64,000 nt of DNA, from assembly GCA_038503035.1 (NCBI GenBank), contig JAVSML010001000.1:620397-684396 (forward strand), written 5' to 3'. The position numbers and the translations under genes were made by a program. Shown piece by piece: positions 1 through 13,638 of the stretch. Numbering within the stretch: the first letter of the stretch is position 1; each line of letters opens with the position of its first letter. The DNA comes from Crocodylus rhombifer. Its lineage: Eukaryota; Chordata; Crocodylia; Crocodylidae. The notes under the pieces were generated by a model. The model worked only from the letters and a program-made list of their open reading frames with translations. It was not told where the DNA came from and searched no databases.

Positions 1-1428
1 GTCTTATGATGTACTAGACTAGACAGGGAATAATCTACCACAGAAGATTAGACCTCAAATTTATGATACCCCTGTGCTTTCCAGGCTAAGGACTTGTGAT
101 CATGTGCACCCAAATCCATTCCATGCATTGGCTGCTCCCAAGAAGAGTGCTTTGGAAGAGAAATGTTACAAAGCTTATTCCTATTGAGCTCAGTAGTTAC
201 ATCATAGGGGAGGTTGTTACTGGCTCAACAAATCAACACTGATAAATCCTTAGGTTAATTTTCAGATTTTAAGTAGAAATTAATCATGGAAGTCCTAGTC
301 AGAGTTCTATTGCCTCCTAGCCAAGCATACAGATTGCTGGAGATAAAACTCACATCTCTGATGTTTAAATGTAAAATTGACATCAATTAGCCAGCAGCCA
401 TTATTCTGTCACTGGATTTGACTACTGAATTCTTTAAATGCCAGTCTCTATAATTTTTTAAAAATGTTAATATTAAATCAGTTGAAAAGCTGACTCAGAA
501 AGGGAAGTTATGCAATGTTAGAAACACTGTAGTTACAAGAACCCTGTATAACTCAACTGTAATACACCTTTCTATTTTATTTTATTTTATTTTGTAAACA
601 GATCAGCTCCTTGACATATTAGCATGTTATAATACCCCAGTGTCTCTTCTATACTCTGAAGTACTCCTGTGCTTTTCTATATTTCCACGTAAACATTTTT
701 TGGTGTTGGTTTTCTGAATCCCACACCACCCACTCTTTATTGTCTGGCAAAAGATGAAGTATGCTGCCTTATCGATTTTAAAGATAGTTATGATAAGCAT
801 CTTGTTCCACAAATATTCAGTCATGGAGGGCAACCAAACAAGTTGGGAAAGCATTGATTATACTGTATAAACAGCACTTAACAATTCAAAATACAAACTG
901 CAAATGTTGACATGAAACGGATACAAACAATTCACTAGAAGTAACATTTCTTTCCCTAATCTAAATGCAGTGCCATGGAGTATGTGTGTTAGATGGATGT
1001 TGCCAATAGGAATGAAATGGTTTTATTGTATCAAGTAGTATGCTTATGAAGTTCAACTAAATGTAATTTTCAGCATGTTCTGAACTGATGCAGATACTGC
1101 GTTTTATGCATGCTGTTTTGGTCTACTGGTGTTATACCATGAATCATACAAAATATATATATTTTCTTTTTGAGTGAGAAAGGAGATACACGGTAAAGGG
1201 AAGGTGTCTCAAGTCCATAACTAGTCTATTGCTGGGCACTCCATTACAGTGATTACATTCATTCATGAATGTACAGTAACATCAACTAGTAAAAAAAATA
1301 TAGAGAATAAAAAGCAAATTTAAAAGATCAAGAAAACAAATGATCTGGATGATGTAGTTTCCTTCCCCCATCCGCCTGACATACTGAATTATATTAAACA
1401 GGTGGCAATAGTTTTTGTTTTTCTTCTC
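1..1428 (-). other. 3' UTR and possible downstream flank of the FMN2-like gene
   Basis: The sequence after the stop codon on the minus strand has no open frames worth reporting and no recognisable repeat apart from a short (TTTTA)n run at about 574-592. AATAAA hexamers on the minus strand occur at 1022-1027, 736-741 and, within the TTTTA run, at 576-591. Any of these could end the transcript. The 3' UTR could also continue past position 1. No neighbouring gene is visible. Confidence 0.5.
576..591 (-). promoter_or_regulatory. cluster of candidate poly(A) signals
   Basis: Three overlapping minus-strand AATAAA hexamers (576-581, 581-586, 586-591) arise from a TTTTA pentamer repeat about 840 bp after the stop codon. 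Single hexamers also occur at 736-741 and 1022-1027. Canonical hexamers are common by chance in AT-rich DNA, so which one is used cannot be told from sequence alone. Confidence 0.3.
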
Positions 1429-1455
1429 TCATATTTTCATACTTATCTTTGCTTT
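1429..1455 (-). CDS. FMN2: FMN2-like terminal coding exon with stop codon
   Basis: The final coding exon follows the acceptor ttttttccag. It reads AAA GCA AAG ATA AGT ATG AAA ATA TGA, that is KAKISMKI and stop (stop at 1429-1431). It finishes the FSI tail as ...HDSGI-KAKISMKI. The motif GIKAKISMK is the signature C-terminus of FMN2. Only 24 coding bases lie here, so the exon depends on the neighbouring exon's phase-0 donor and on the known protein end. The last residue is Ile, where I recall Thr in mammals. Confidence 0.85.
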   Translation of the reverse strand, partial: KAKISMKI

Positions 1456-3070
<1,615 letters not shown>

Positions 3071-5739
3071 TTATTTTTCTTTTAATAAGCTGTTTTGGAT
3101 GATGAGATTGTTGTCATGGACAGCACAACAGAAGAATCGAAGATTTAGACTTAAGCACAAACATGTAGCCTTCTCTCCACATATTATTCTCCAGTGGTCT
3201 GTGAAATGCCTATGAGAGTCAGTAGCTGCTATTATTATTCTATCAAGATGATTGTGTCATATAGCAAGAAAGATTCCTATAGTAATTGAAGATTGCAAAT
3301 AAATCATGTCATCTTGTAAACCATTGAGATTAGGAAGCAAATATCAGGGTTAAAGATATACCCATGACACAAAACCTAATTTACCAAAGTTCCTGTTAGA
3401 TATTGCACCTCCCTCATTCACTTTCTATATTTTTAGATGATTTGTCATCATTTCAGTGCCAGCATATTTCAAATAGTGCCTATTCTTGAACACTTATTTC
3501 CAAATTATCTTCTGCATACCTAATGACATAATTCATTTTGACAGACATTTGTACAATTCATCAGCGATTCCAGTCTTTGCTTTCACATTCACAACTGAAT
3601 TTGTTTCAAAACAGTTTTTCAGTTAAAAATAAAATAGAAAAAAAATTAGCTTCAGATTGCTTTAAAATTGAAGGACCTGGTCAACATCTATCATCATTAA
3701 GATCAGTTACTACTATGAGTTGACATTTCTAAGGCAATACACAGTATAAAAGCATGATAGAATCAGACACTTAAGCAATCCTTATTCACACAAGTACTTA
3801 TTTATTTTGTTGTATGCAATTCTGAATTATGTTAAAAAAAAGAACCTGAGAAAACTCATGCCTACTTACGTATCTTTGCCAAACATGCAAAATAAAACTA
3901 GAAGCTACTCCTTATTCCCAGGCTGACAGCAACTACAATTAATGACCACCCTAACCCTTAAATAGATTCCTCATTATGTTCCTTCCTCTCCAAAAGGTAA
4001 ACAAGTAGACTTTGCAGTGTGTTAGGAGGGTAGATGCATTGAATATTTTGGATCAAAATAGAGGAACAGGTTTGAGAGCTGAGGCTGTCATGTAATCAAA
4101 TTCCTTGCCTCAAAAAATGTCTGTGTGGCAAAGGGCTGCAAGTTAGTACCTAATAAAATGATACCCAGTGAAGTTAACTCTTTCGGGTCCAGTTGGATGG
4201 TTGTTAATTTCTTCTCCTCACTAGAACTTGTTCTTCATGGTAATCTGCCAAGCTTACTTGACTAAGATTTGACTGATATGGATAAAAGAGGCTTAACCAG
4301 GTTCTTGAAGGATAAACGGGATGGAGGCCACTATTAGTGAATTTTACATTTCTAAGACTTATACTCAGATCCTTTAAAAATGATGTTCCTAGTGATCTAA
4401 AATGTGTTAATGCTTTGGCAAAGGATAGTTATATAAAGAAAAGAACAGAAAAACAGAAGTTAGGTAAGCCCTTCATTGGTTTGCATCAATATGTGCTTTG
4501 AATTACTTAACATCAATTACTTAACATCAATGTGTTTTGAATACAGCCTGCTTTGCACTTTCATCATTATTCAACAGTGAGAAAAAACATAAAGATATAG
4601 TGAAGGAATGATAGCGACCAATGATATACCCTTGGGCTGATTCCTCATGGATATTATCCAAACCAATTGCATGTATGCTATTTCAATGTGACTATAAAAA
4701 GCAATATGAGAACCCACTAACTAAAACATACCATATTTTGCACTCAGCATTTCAAACTGCAAAAATGCAGTAACCTTTTTAATCATACTTACTTTTAAGT
4801 TGGTAGGTGATATGCAGTATATGCAGAACATTTTGGAAAAAACACTACACAGCCAAGTAATGCACTTTTATAAAAGGTATTTTAAATGGGTTCAATAAAG
4901 GTGGCAGCCAAAATGTGGTGATAGCTTTATAGCACAGGATTGCACTGATTAAATAAAATGCAGTCCAAGTTTGCAGGACTCTCCTGTCCCAAATTGCTGC
5001 CTACCCCTTCTATTCAATTCCTCCATAAGCTTTCATCATTCCACACAAAGGGAGAAAAGCATTTTGAGTAATCTGCCTGTGATCTTTTGTTTTGTAATCA
5101 GATGCATTTCAAGTCCTCAAAAGCTATTATTACAAAGATTAATACGGAAGAGTCTATGTACCGTTTTTTTTCTTTCAAGGGAAGCTACAACCAGTACCAA
5201 GAAATGAAAAACCTTACTTTTATTTAAGCAAGTTAAATTCTCAGCCGACACACCTCAGATGGTGTAAATCAGCACAACACCCAGGGGCCCAGTATGTGCT
5301 ATTTAACTCATTGAGTTGATGTGTAATATTAAGTAATACTGAGACTACACTTAACAGCTCCTAATGCCAAAGGCAGATGGTGAATGTAGAATACACAGTA
5401 ACATTTTCTAAATCAATCACTCTGATTCAGAAATTACTTTGCTTTAGTTCCACCCTTTGTTCCCACTAACAACACCCCTCTTGGAAAAAACAAACAAACT
5501 TCTCATGGTATTTATTTATTTATCTCATGTGACAGTTGTGTCATGGACTACAATTCAGTGCAAAGCTGGTGACTTGGGTATTAATAGCCGTCAAGAAATT
5601 CCTCAGCAGATCCCAAGGAATTCTAGCTGTTTATGGCATGCCTATACAATATTTTCTTTAAAATGGAAAAGGGAAAAACAAAACAAAACAAAACAATGCT
5701 GGATAGTTCAAAGCTTTTTCTGAAAAAGTCTGGTAGTGT

Positions 5740-5935
5740 TAGAAGGATGTTGTAGCCATGATGGTCCAGGGATTATGCAAGAGGCCAGGATTTATTTAGG
5801 TGATATCTTTTTATTGGACCAGCAGCAGAGCCAGGATAGAATTAGACAAGCTTTCAAATGCAAGACATTCTCCTGAAAAAAGTTTGAAATTTGGCCCCCT
5901 ATCTTTTAAGAAAATGATCTCACCTATATGTAATT
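5740..5935 (+). repeat. probable dispersed repeat of a common reptilian type
   Basis: The segment starts GTAGCCATGATGGTCC, a form often seen at the end of dispersed reptile repeats. It continues through a TATCTTTTTATTGGACC block and an ACAAGCTTTC block. I recognise the style from other sauropsid genomes but cannot name the family. The sequence near 52370-52400 (TCAGACTAACACAG) may be the opposite-strand end of a related repeat. Boundaries are approximate. Confidence 0.35.
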
Positions 5936-6344
5936 CATCAAGATAGTGCACTAAATTTCAGCTTTTTTTTAGAAGGTTTTAGTTATCCAGCACTAATTTT
6001 TCCTCAATTCTAAAAAGAACTCTGTGGTTTCTGAATCAGATATGCTAACACTATAGCCAGAACAGACTGGAATTTTGACAAATTCCCAAACTGGCCAAGT
6101 TTGGCTGACATTCTGAATTTTAACCAAACCAAAGAAAAACAGAATTTATTACAGATATATCTTCGGCTAATTTGTCTGTTTTCGAACTGCTCTGTCAGAT
6201 CTAAGAGAATTATGCAGCTGTATTGTTGGTCAGTATTCTTGGCAAAGGTTCAAGAAGAAGTAGAATTGTTATATTTTATAACACACCATGTGCTACAGAA
6301 CAAATGCTACATACAATTATTTAATTCTTACAGAAAGATCATAG

Positions 6345-6485
6345 AATCATATAAAATTCAGGTTTGAAGAGACCTCAGGAGGTCATCTAGTCCAACTCCC
6401 TGCTCAAGGCAGGACCAGCCCCAACTAGATCATCCCAGCCAAAGCTTTGTCTAACCTGGTCTTAAAAACTTCTAAGGCTGGACTA
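6345..6485 (-). mobile_element. CR1 LINE 3' end
   Basis: On the minus strand this reads SPALEVFKTRLDKALAGMI followed by the CR1 3' untranslated end (GATGACCTCCTGAGGTC) and the terminal ATGATTCTATGA-type repeat, seen on the plus strand as ATCATAGAATCAT. It is joined to CR1 endonuclease-region sequence at about 6485 with the whole reverse transcriptase missing. Either one CR1 copy lost its middle, or two fragments lie end to end. Confidence 0.85.
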
Positions 6486-7850
6486 AACTTTGACCTTCCT
6501 GACTTCATCCCTGCATGCCCAAGAAATGCTTTTATACTCCTCCCCAGTAGTTTGTCCAGGTTTTCACTTCTTATAATCTTTCTTTTTGTGATTTAGCTTA
6601 CTGACAAGATCCCTGCTAAGCCAAGTGGCCTTCTGCCATACTTGCTAGTCTTCCTGTGCATTGGGATGGCTTGTTCCTGAACAATCAGTAAGGCTTCTTT
6701 AAAGTACAGGCAGCTGTTCTGGACTCCTCTCCCTCTTAGAGTGGCTTCCCAGGGGATCCTACCCATGAGTTTCCTGAGCAAGTGGAAGTCTGCTTGTCTG
6801 AAATCTAGGGTCCTTACTCTGCTGCTCTCCATCCTTCCTTTCCTCAGATCCTGAACTCATTCATTTCGTGGTCACTGCTACCCAAGTTGCCATCCACTAA
6901 TATATTTCTCACCAATTCTTCCCTGTTTGTGAGCAGCAGGTCAAGAAGAGCACAACCCTTAGCTCGCAGCTCTGGCACTTGCAAGAGCAAGTTGTCCCCA
7001 AAACTCTCCAAAAACTTCCTGGATTGCCTGCATACTGCTGTATTGCCCTCCTAGCAGATGTCAGGGGGACTTAAGTTCCCCATGAGAATCAGCGTCTGTG
7101 ATCAGGCAACTTCCACCACCTGTTTGAAGAAAGCCTCATCAACCACTTTTTCCTGGTCTGGTGGTCTATAGCAGATACCCACCACAGCATCATCCTTGGT
7201 GCTCTCCTCCCTAATCTTAACCCAGAGACTTTCAACAGGCCTATCCCTAGTTTCATGCTGGAGCTCTGAGCAGTCATATGGCTCTTTTGCATAAAATGCA
7301 ACTCCTCCTCTCCACAGCCTGTCCTTCCTGAATGGTTTATACCAGGGGTTTTCAACATTTTTAAATAAGTGTACCCCCGGCTGCTGGATGTGCAGTAGGG
7401 TACAGGGGGTTGTGTCATGTGGCTGGACACAGTGTGGAACATGGAGCAGCAGTGAGGGGCGGTAGATGGTGGTGGCAGCGGCTGCCATGAGTAAGCTTCC
7501 CTCCCCTCCCCCCATGTCCAACCAGCTGGGCAGCACCTGTGCAGCCCACAGAGGGGCGCTGCTGCTCTTGCCCCACCCTGGCCCTACTCCTGGGAGGTGG
7601 CGGCAGCACAGGGTGGTAGCACTCTGTCCCTGCCTGCCCACGCATACCTGCTAGGGCCTTCCCAAGTACCCCTGGGGGTAAACATACCCTCAGTTGACAA
7701 TCCCTGGCTTATACCCACCCATGACAGCACTCTAGTCATGTGAGCTATCCTACCAGGTCTTCTCTGTTATTTCAATAATGTCATAGTTACTTACAGTGTA
7801 CATACATAGTTGCACATAGTATACTCTGTGTGTATGTGTGTGTGTATACG
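6486..7850 (-). pseudogene. CR1 LINE ORF2 endonuclease fragment, inactive
   Basis: Reading down the minus strand, the conceptual product shows CR1 endonuclease blocks in order: NYDIIEI.E.TW (7755-7797), SSHD.SAVMGGYKPFRKDR (about 7750-7715, then across the nested insertion), GGVAFYAKE, ESLWVKI, VGICYRPPDQE, LDLLLTNREELV, DGNLGSSDHE (containing the SDH catalytic motif) near 6870, then the linker RTLDFRQADF...CRDEVRK. In-frame stops interrupt it, and a hAT element sits inside it at 7343-7706. The reverse transcriptase domain is absent. The family role is target-site nicking during retrotransposition; this copy is dead. Confidence 0.85.
7335..7714. mobile_element. nested hAT-type non-autonomous transposon with target-site duplication
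   Basis: The element body is 7343-7706 (364 bp). Its termini are CAGGGGTTTTCAAC and, inverted, CAGGGATTGTCAAC. The flanking 8 bp are gtttatac (7335-7342) and gcttatac (7707-7714), a duplication with one mismatch, and 8 bp is the size hAT transposases make. It splits the CR1 endonuclease reading between the TATAA of GGYK and the following codons, so it entered after the CR1. The interior is GC-rich and has no transposase. Short open frames inside it are chance. Confidence 0.85.
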
Positions 7851-7975
7851 CGCACACACATACACCTATCTATATCTATATCTCCATCCCTGTATATATA
7901 CACATTATATACTATGTGCAATGATGTATGCATGTTATAAGTAATTATGACATGATTGCAATGACAGAGAAGACC
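7756..7975. repeat. imperfect inverted repeat made of CR1 endonuclease sequence
   Basis: The left arm (7756 to about 7850) and right arm (about 7880 to 7975) are inverted copies, with roughly four in five bases matching over the first 65. Both begin GGTCTTCTCTG. The left arm reads CR1 endonuclease (NYDIIEI) on the minus strand; the right arm reads the related NYDMIAM on the plus strand. The loop holds TG/CA and TATC simple repeats. This looks like a 5' inversion or fold-back duplication at the CR1 insertion end rather than a separate transposon. Confidence 0.7.
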
Positions 7976-8299
7976 AGAGAAGATATCTAGATCTTGATCT
8001 ATATTCCTGTGAAATTCCTAATGAATTCTATAATTCTGCAACGTACTTACTTGTACATTACAGCTGAAATACTGGTCCCATTGGAAAGCCTTCAGTTCCC
8101 CCAACTGTATTAGACATCCTGCAAAAAAGCTTTAATGTAACTAATGAGGAAGGATCTTCCACATATAATACCTTTTCTATATCCTCAGTACTCGTACGTT
8201 ACAATTTTTATCCCCAAGTATTTAGAAGTCTGGTAAAATGAGAGGGATTTTGTGATTTTGCAGGTGTACAAATTATTTTTTTCTTACCCAATCTACTCA

Positions 8300-8655
8300 A
8301 AACCAAGATGCGGGCGGGATCCTTGCCTTAGATTTGAACGCTGGCCCAGGGAAGACAGCAGCTCAGCTTTAGTTTTAGCCCCAAGCTCAGGGCTGCAGCC
8401 ATAGCCAAGTCGCCTCCTGCCCCAAGCCAAAGTGGCTCATGCTGCATGGGAGGGAGTTAATGATGGCAGAAGCATGGGGGGGTGAGACCACATTATGGTG
8501 GGCATACGGTAGGTATCCATGACAAGTCACTTGCGGGGGGGAGGTGGAGACTGTGCAGCCTGGCCCCCACTTGCCTCCACCATTTATCTTCAACTATGGC
8601 TCCAGCCCTGGCCCAGGCAGATGTAGAGCTGGCCTTCTGCAATGCTAGATCCAAG
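8300..8655. repeat. GC-rich block, probably an unnamed interspersed repeat
   Basis: A sharp rise in GC content against the AT-rich intron, from about GATGCGGGCGGGATCC to AATGCTAGATCC, with low-complexity purine and pyrimidine runs. No terminal inverted repeats or target-site duplication were found by eye. Similar GC-rich interiors occur in the transposons elsewhere in this window. The short open frames in it are not gene-like. Confidence 0.3.
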
Positions 8656-10229
8656 AGCAACTAAATTAGCAGCATGCAAACATATATTATAAAGGCTGAT
8701 AGAAAACTGAATTCAGGGATTTGCTTAATTTAAAGTTAAAATGTACTGACCTCTCTTTTCAGAAAAAGGAGGAGGAAGAAGTGTCACTACTAAAAACGAC
8801 AGGAATCAGAAGGACAGAAAAACAGCTCCCTTTGGAGCCATGAGTAAGGCTAATAGTTTAAATTAGTTGGAAAATTACTTTAAAATATCATCAGTAGTTT
8901 CCTCCCTTCCCCAGGAGTCTGTGTATTCGTCTTTTCCTTGTCCATGATTAAGTGGTCTGGAGAACGAATTCAACAGTAAATCAAATTCTCAGAAGTGGAA
9001 CTCCTTTATAAAAATCTCCCTTTTCTACTAACTGTCATGCTCTGTAATATATGGATGTATGTGCCCAGGATTTATTGATTATCTAAATTGTTTGAGAACT
9101 GTGGAAATCATTATCCTTTGCACTTGCAGTGCACTTTAACACTAGAGATGTTAAAGGGCTTTTCAAAATGGGGTTAGCAAAAAGTAGAGAAGAGAGAACC
9201 ATATTCTCGCATTCACTCTGTTCCATTGAAGGATGTCATAAAAAACTTGTTCATCATAAAATAGACAAGTAAACATTTTTAAAAGCATATTTTGATAATA
9301 CAATGTGTATTTTAGTTATTAAATACTTACCATAATGCTGATTAGTAATACTTAACAATACAGAGCAGAAAGAGATCATAAATAATATTTAAAAAGCTAT
9401 AAGGAATGCAGAAAGTTAAAGAGAAAAACACCTGCAGCCACCCAAAATATGCTGTTAGCCAGATAAAATAAAGTTTTCTTAAAAAAAGGAAACAAGACAA
9501 AAGGGTAAAAATGCCATTAAATATCTGAAACAAAGAGGAGGAATGTACAAAATTCTATTAGTAAACAAACCAAAATTGTGGAAGGGGTATCAGATCTCAT
9601 GCTTCAGGGCAGAAACAAACCTCTAAATAATGAAAGGAAATTTTCTCTGGGGAAACTATGCCAGAACTGTCAACAGCAGGACTTCTTCAACCTTCCCTAA
9701 TGCAGCTGGTTATGGCCAAGGGAAGGCATAAGGCTGATCTGATTTGGTATCCCACATGTTATATTCCTCAGTGTGTCTTCTCCAAGTGCTACACAGCCAG
9801 GCCAAGATTTTTTTTCCATTTTTGATATTGCTATCCAAAACCACTGAACATATTCACAATTTCAACTCAATTAGGGAAAAAGTAGGTCACTGGTTTCATA
9901 ATCATGAAAGAGGAGATAACTGACAGCAGTGTCAACAAAAAAAAAGTTTACAAGCATCTTTACTTGTGCACATTTTACTAAGATGTAACATTGGTTTCAG
10001 AAACTAGCTTTCATATTCTCTCTCTCTCTCATACACACACACAAATAGGAAATATAATTTGCTAAAACGTCCCCTCTTCCCTTTACCATTAGGTTCCTGG
10101 GTCTGTGTACCCAGAGTTCAGACTCCTGATTTTCACTTTCAAGACTTACCACACAGTTTGTTTGATCTACATTCCAAATACTTGTTTCTACCAACTCATA
10201 TCTTGAACCCTCTGCTACTATTTACATTT

Positions 10230-13200
10230 CTCATCTTGGCAATTCCTCTATTACTTGCACTTATCCCAGAGCCAGGATCAGGGACATCACAGTGAGAATT
10301 CCTGACCTTATCCAGCCCTCTGACAACTATCCCATGGTCCTCATCCATGTAGGAACAAATGATGTGGCCAGGAGTAGTCCAGACCATATCTCAGTACAGG
10401 GCTCTGGGGACCAGGCTTAGAAAGACCGGGGCACAGGTGGTCTTCTTCTCGAACCTTCTGGTCAGGGGTCACAGTAGGCATTGCATCACCTGTGTCAGAG
10501 AAGTCAACTCATGGCTCTGAAGTTGGTGCCATCATGTGGGTTTTGGCTTCCTGGACCACAAACTGCACTTCCATGCAGGGGACCACCTGGGATGTGATGG
10601 GCTTCATCACTCCGCAAAAGGTAAGAGTCTCTTTTCTTACAGGTTGGCTGACCTCCTACATCAGGCTTTACACTAACTTTGACGGGGGATGGGGAGGTAG
10701 GAAATGGAGAGAGTATAGAACCTACAAACTGCAAGACATGCAGCAGTACACCCCAGGTAAATACCAAGGGGACCTTTGGGCATCAGAATAGGGGGAAGCA
10801 AAGGCACCATCTGGAGGGCTTAAATGCTTCTGTACTAATGATAGAAGCATGGGGAGCAAGCAGGAAGAACTTGCACTCCTACTTGCAGACAATAACTTTG
10901 ATTTAGTGGGCCTAATGGAAATCTAGTGGGACCCTACCCATGACTGGGCAGTACACATTGAGGGCTACAGATTGTAAAGAAGGGACAGAGTAGGGAGGAA
11001 AGGGGGCAGGGTTGCTCTTTATGTAAAGGAGAATTACACGTGTACCATAATCAAAATGGGATCAGAGGAGGAGAAAGTTGAGGCATTGTGGGTTAGGATA
11101 CATGGAGGTCGAGGGGAAAGGGACTTGGTGGTAGGGGTCTGCTACAGACCACCACATCGAGGAAAAGCTAGACTTGGAATTCTTGAGGCAGCTCTCAGAG
11201 GCTAGGGACATGGTTGTCATGGGGGACCTAAACTACCCTGATATCTGCTGGGAAGAGCAGTCAGTCAAATCCAACCATTCATGTAGGTCCTTAACCTGCA
11301 TGCAGGGCCTTCCCCTAACACCGGAGGTATACAGTCCCACTAGGGGGAATGCCTTACTGGACTTGGTGCCGGCTATGGGGCAGGACCGGGTAGGGGAGCT
11401 GGTTAATTGGTGGTCACCTTTGGGACAGTGATCACCAATCAATCAAATTCACCATATGGCATAGGGTAGTTAAGATAACTAGTAGGGTGGAGGTGCTTGA
11501 CTTTAGGAAGGCTAACTTTAGTGTGCTTAAGAGTCTAGTCAATGATGTATAGCAGGAGGGGAGTATTGGCAACATGGGAGTCTAAGAAGGGTGGTCATTT
11601 CTAAAGGAAGTGATCCGTCAGGCATAGAGGGAGACTATCCCAGTATGAGGGAAAAGGGGGAAAGGAGCCAAAAAACTTCCTTGACTAAACAGAGAAATCC
11701 AGAGGAGCCTAAGGTAAAAAAAAGAAGGCACATGCGGTGGAAGCAGGGGGAAGCCACCAAGGAGAAGTATACCTACTTGGCCCACACTTGCAGGGAGACA
11801 GTTAGAAAAGCCAAAGCAACTACAGAGCTGAGGCTGGCAACACAAATTGAAGACAACAAAAAGGTTTTGTTTTTTTTTTTAGGTATGTAGGGAGTAAAAG
11901 AAAGCCACAGGACAGCATAGGACCCCTACTGAACAAGAAGGAGCATTTAGCGACAGACAGAGGGACAAGGCTGAGCTATTCAATGAGTGTTTTGCCTTGG
12001 TGTTCCTGAACAGGGGTCATGGTAAGACTCCTAATGAGCTCTTAGACAGGCATCAGAGGGACACCAGCCCACCAACTGTCAACACTGACTTGGTGCAGAG
12101 TCACTTGGATGGACTGGATGCATTTAAGTCAGCAGGCCCCGATGAGCTGCATCTGAAAGTACTGAAGGAATTGGTCAGTGTCATAGCAGAACCACTGGCA
12201 CAGCTGTTCAAGCACTTGCGGCACTCGGGTCAGGTCCTGGAGGACTGGAAAAGGGCCAATGTATTTTCAATAAGGGGAGGCAAGAGGATTCGAATAATTA
12301 TAGGCCAGTCAGTCTCACCTCCATCCTTGGAAAGGTCTTTGAAAAGATTATGAAGGATCCTATGTGTGGGAGTCCAGCAGGAAAAATAATGCAGCAGGGC
12401 AACCAGCATGGATTCACAGCAGGTAGATCATGCCTGACCAATCTGCTTATGTTTTATGACAGGGTCACAAAATGCTTAGATGCAGGAGTAGAGGTGGATG
12501 TTGTTTTCTTGGATTTTAGCAAGGCCTTCCATATGGTATCTCATCCCATTCTCGTAAATAAATTAAGAGGCTGTGACATAGATGTTTATACAGTCCAGTA
12601 GGTGGCAAATTGGCTTAGCGGTCATACCCAGAGAGTGGTAGTAGATGGGTCATTATTGACCTGGAAGGATGTGGGCAGTGGGGTCCTGCAGGGTTCGGTC
12701 CTTGTACCCGTACTCTTCAATATCTTCATCAGTGACCTGGATGTGGGTGGGAAGTGTATTCTGTCCAAGTTTGTGGATGACACCAAACTATGGGATGAAG
12801 TTCACACTCTCTGGTAGGGAATGATTGCAGGCAGACCTAAACAGGTTGGAAAACTGGGCAGTACACAATAGGATGCAGTCCAACAATAAAGTGCAGAGTG
12901 CTGCATCTAGGGTGCAAAAATATCTAGCACACCTACTGGCTGGAAAGTGACCCTCTCAGCAACACAGAAGCAGAAAGGGATCTCAGAGTCGTACTGGACT
13001 CCAAGATGAACATGAGTCATCAGTGTGATGAAATCATCCGCAAAGCTAACCAGACTTTATCATGCATCAGCAGATGCATGACAAATAGATCCAAGGAGGT
13101 GATACTTCCCCTCTATGTGGCATTGGTCAGACCGCAGATGGAGCACTGTGTCCAGTTTTGGGCACTGTACTTCAGGAAGGATGTTGGTAGACTCGAGAGG

Positions 13201-13638
13201 GCCACTTGTATGGTTAGGGGCTTATAGGACAAGCCCTGTGAGGAGAGGCTGACGGACCTGGACCTCTTCAGTCTCCGCAAGAGAAGGATGAGATGTGATC
13301 TTGTGGCCACCTACAAATTCATTAGGGGGACACAGCAAGGGATGGGAGATGCTCTGTTCACCAGGGTGCCATTTGGGGTAACAAGGAACAATGCTCAGAA
13401 ACTGACAGAGAGCAGATTTAGGCTGGATATCAGGAAAAGCTTTTTCATGGTAAGGGTGGCCAAAATTTGGAATGTGCTTCCAAGAGGGGTGGTGCTCTCC
13501 CCTACCTTGGGGGTCTTTAAAAGAAGGCATGTGGCTGGGGTCATCTGACCCCATCACTCTTTCCTGCCTAGGCAGGGGGTTGGACTTGATGATCTATTGA
13601 GGTTCCTTCTGACCCTAGTATCTATGAATCTATGAATC
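10230..13638 (+). pseudogene. near-full-length CR1 LINE, decayed
   Basis: Plus-strand CR1 parts are in the correct order. An ORF1-type esterase segment reads ARIRDITVRIPDLIQPSDNY then PMVLIHVGTNDVARSSPDHI (about 10275-10390). The ORF2 endonuclease follows with LVGLMEI (about 10900), RVALYVKE, VGVCYRPP and GDLNYPDICWEE (about 11217-11252). Reverse transcriptase blocks are FLDFSKAF (about 12508), [20 protein letters not shown] (about 12680-12740) and FVDDTKLW (12770-12793, the YxDD-type active site). The C-terminal region near 13490 leads to the 3' tail with TCTATGAA repeats ending at 13638. Frameshifts and stops scatter the reading over several frames. The 5' edge is uncertain and the start of ORF1 (the GDS block of the esterase) was not found. 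Confidence 0.9.

Noticed and set aside
7756..7975. Palindrome first read as an independent MITE or microRNA-like hairpin
   Set aside because: Both arms translate to CR1 endonuclease blocks, so an inverted CR1 duplication explains it better.
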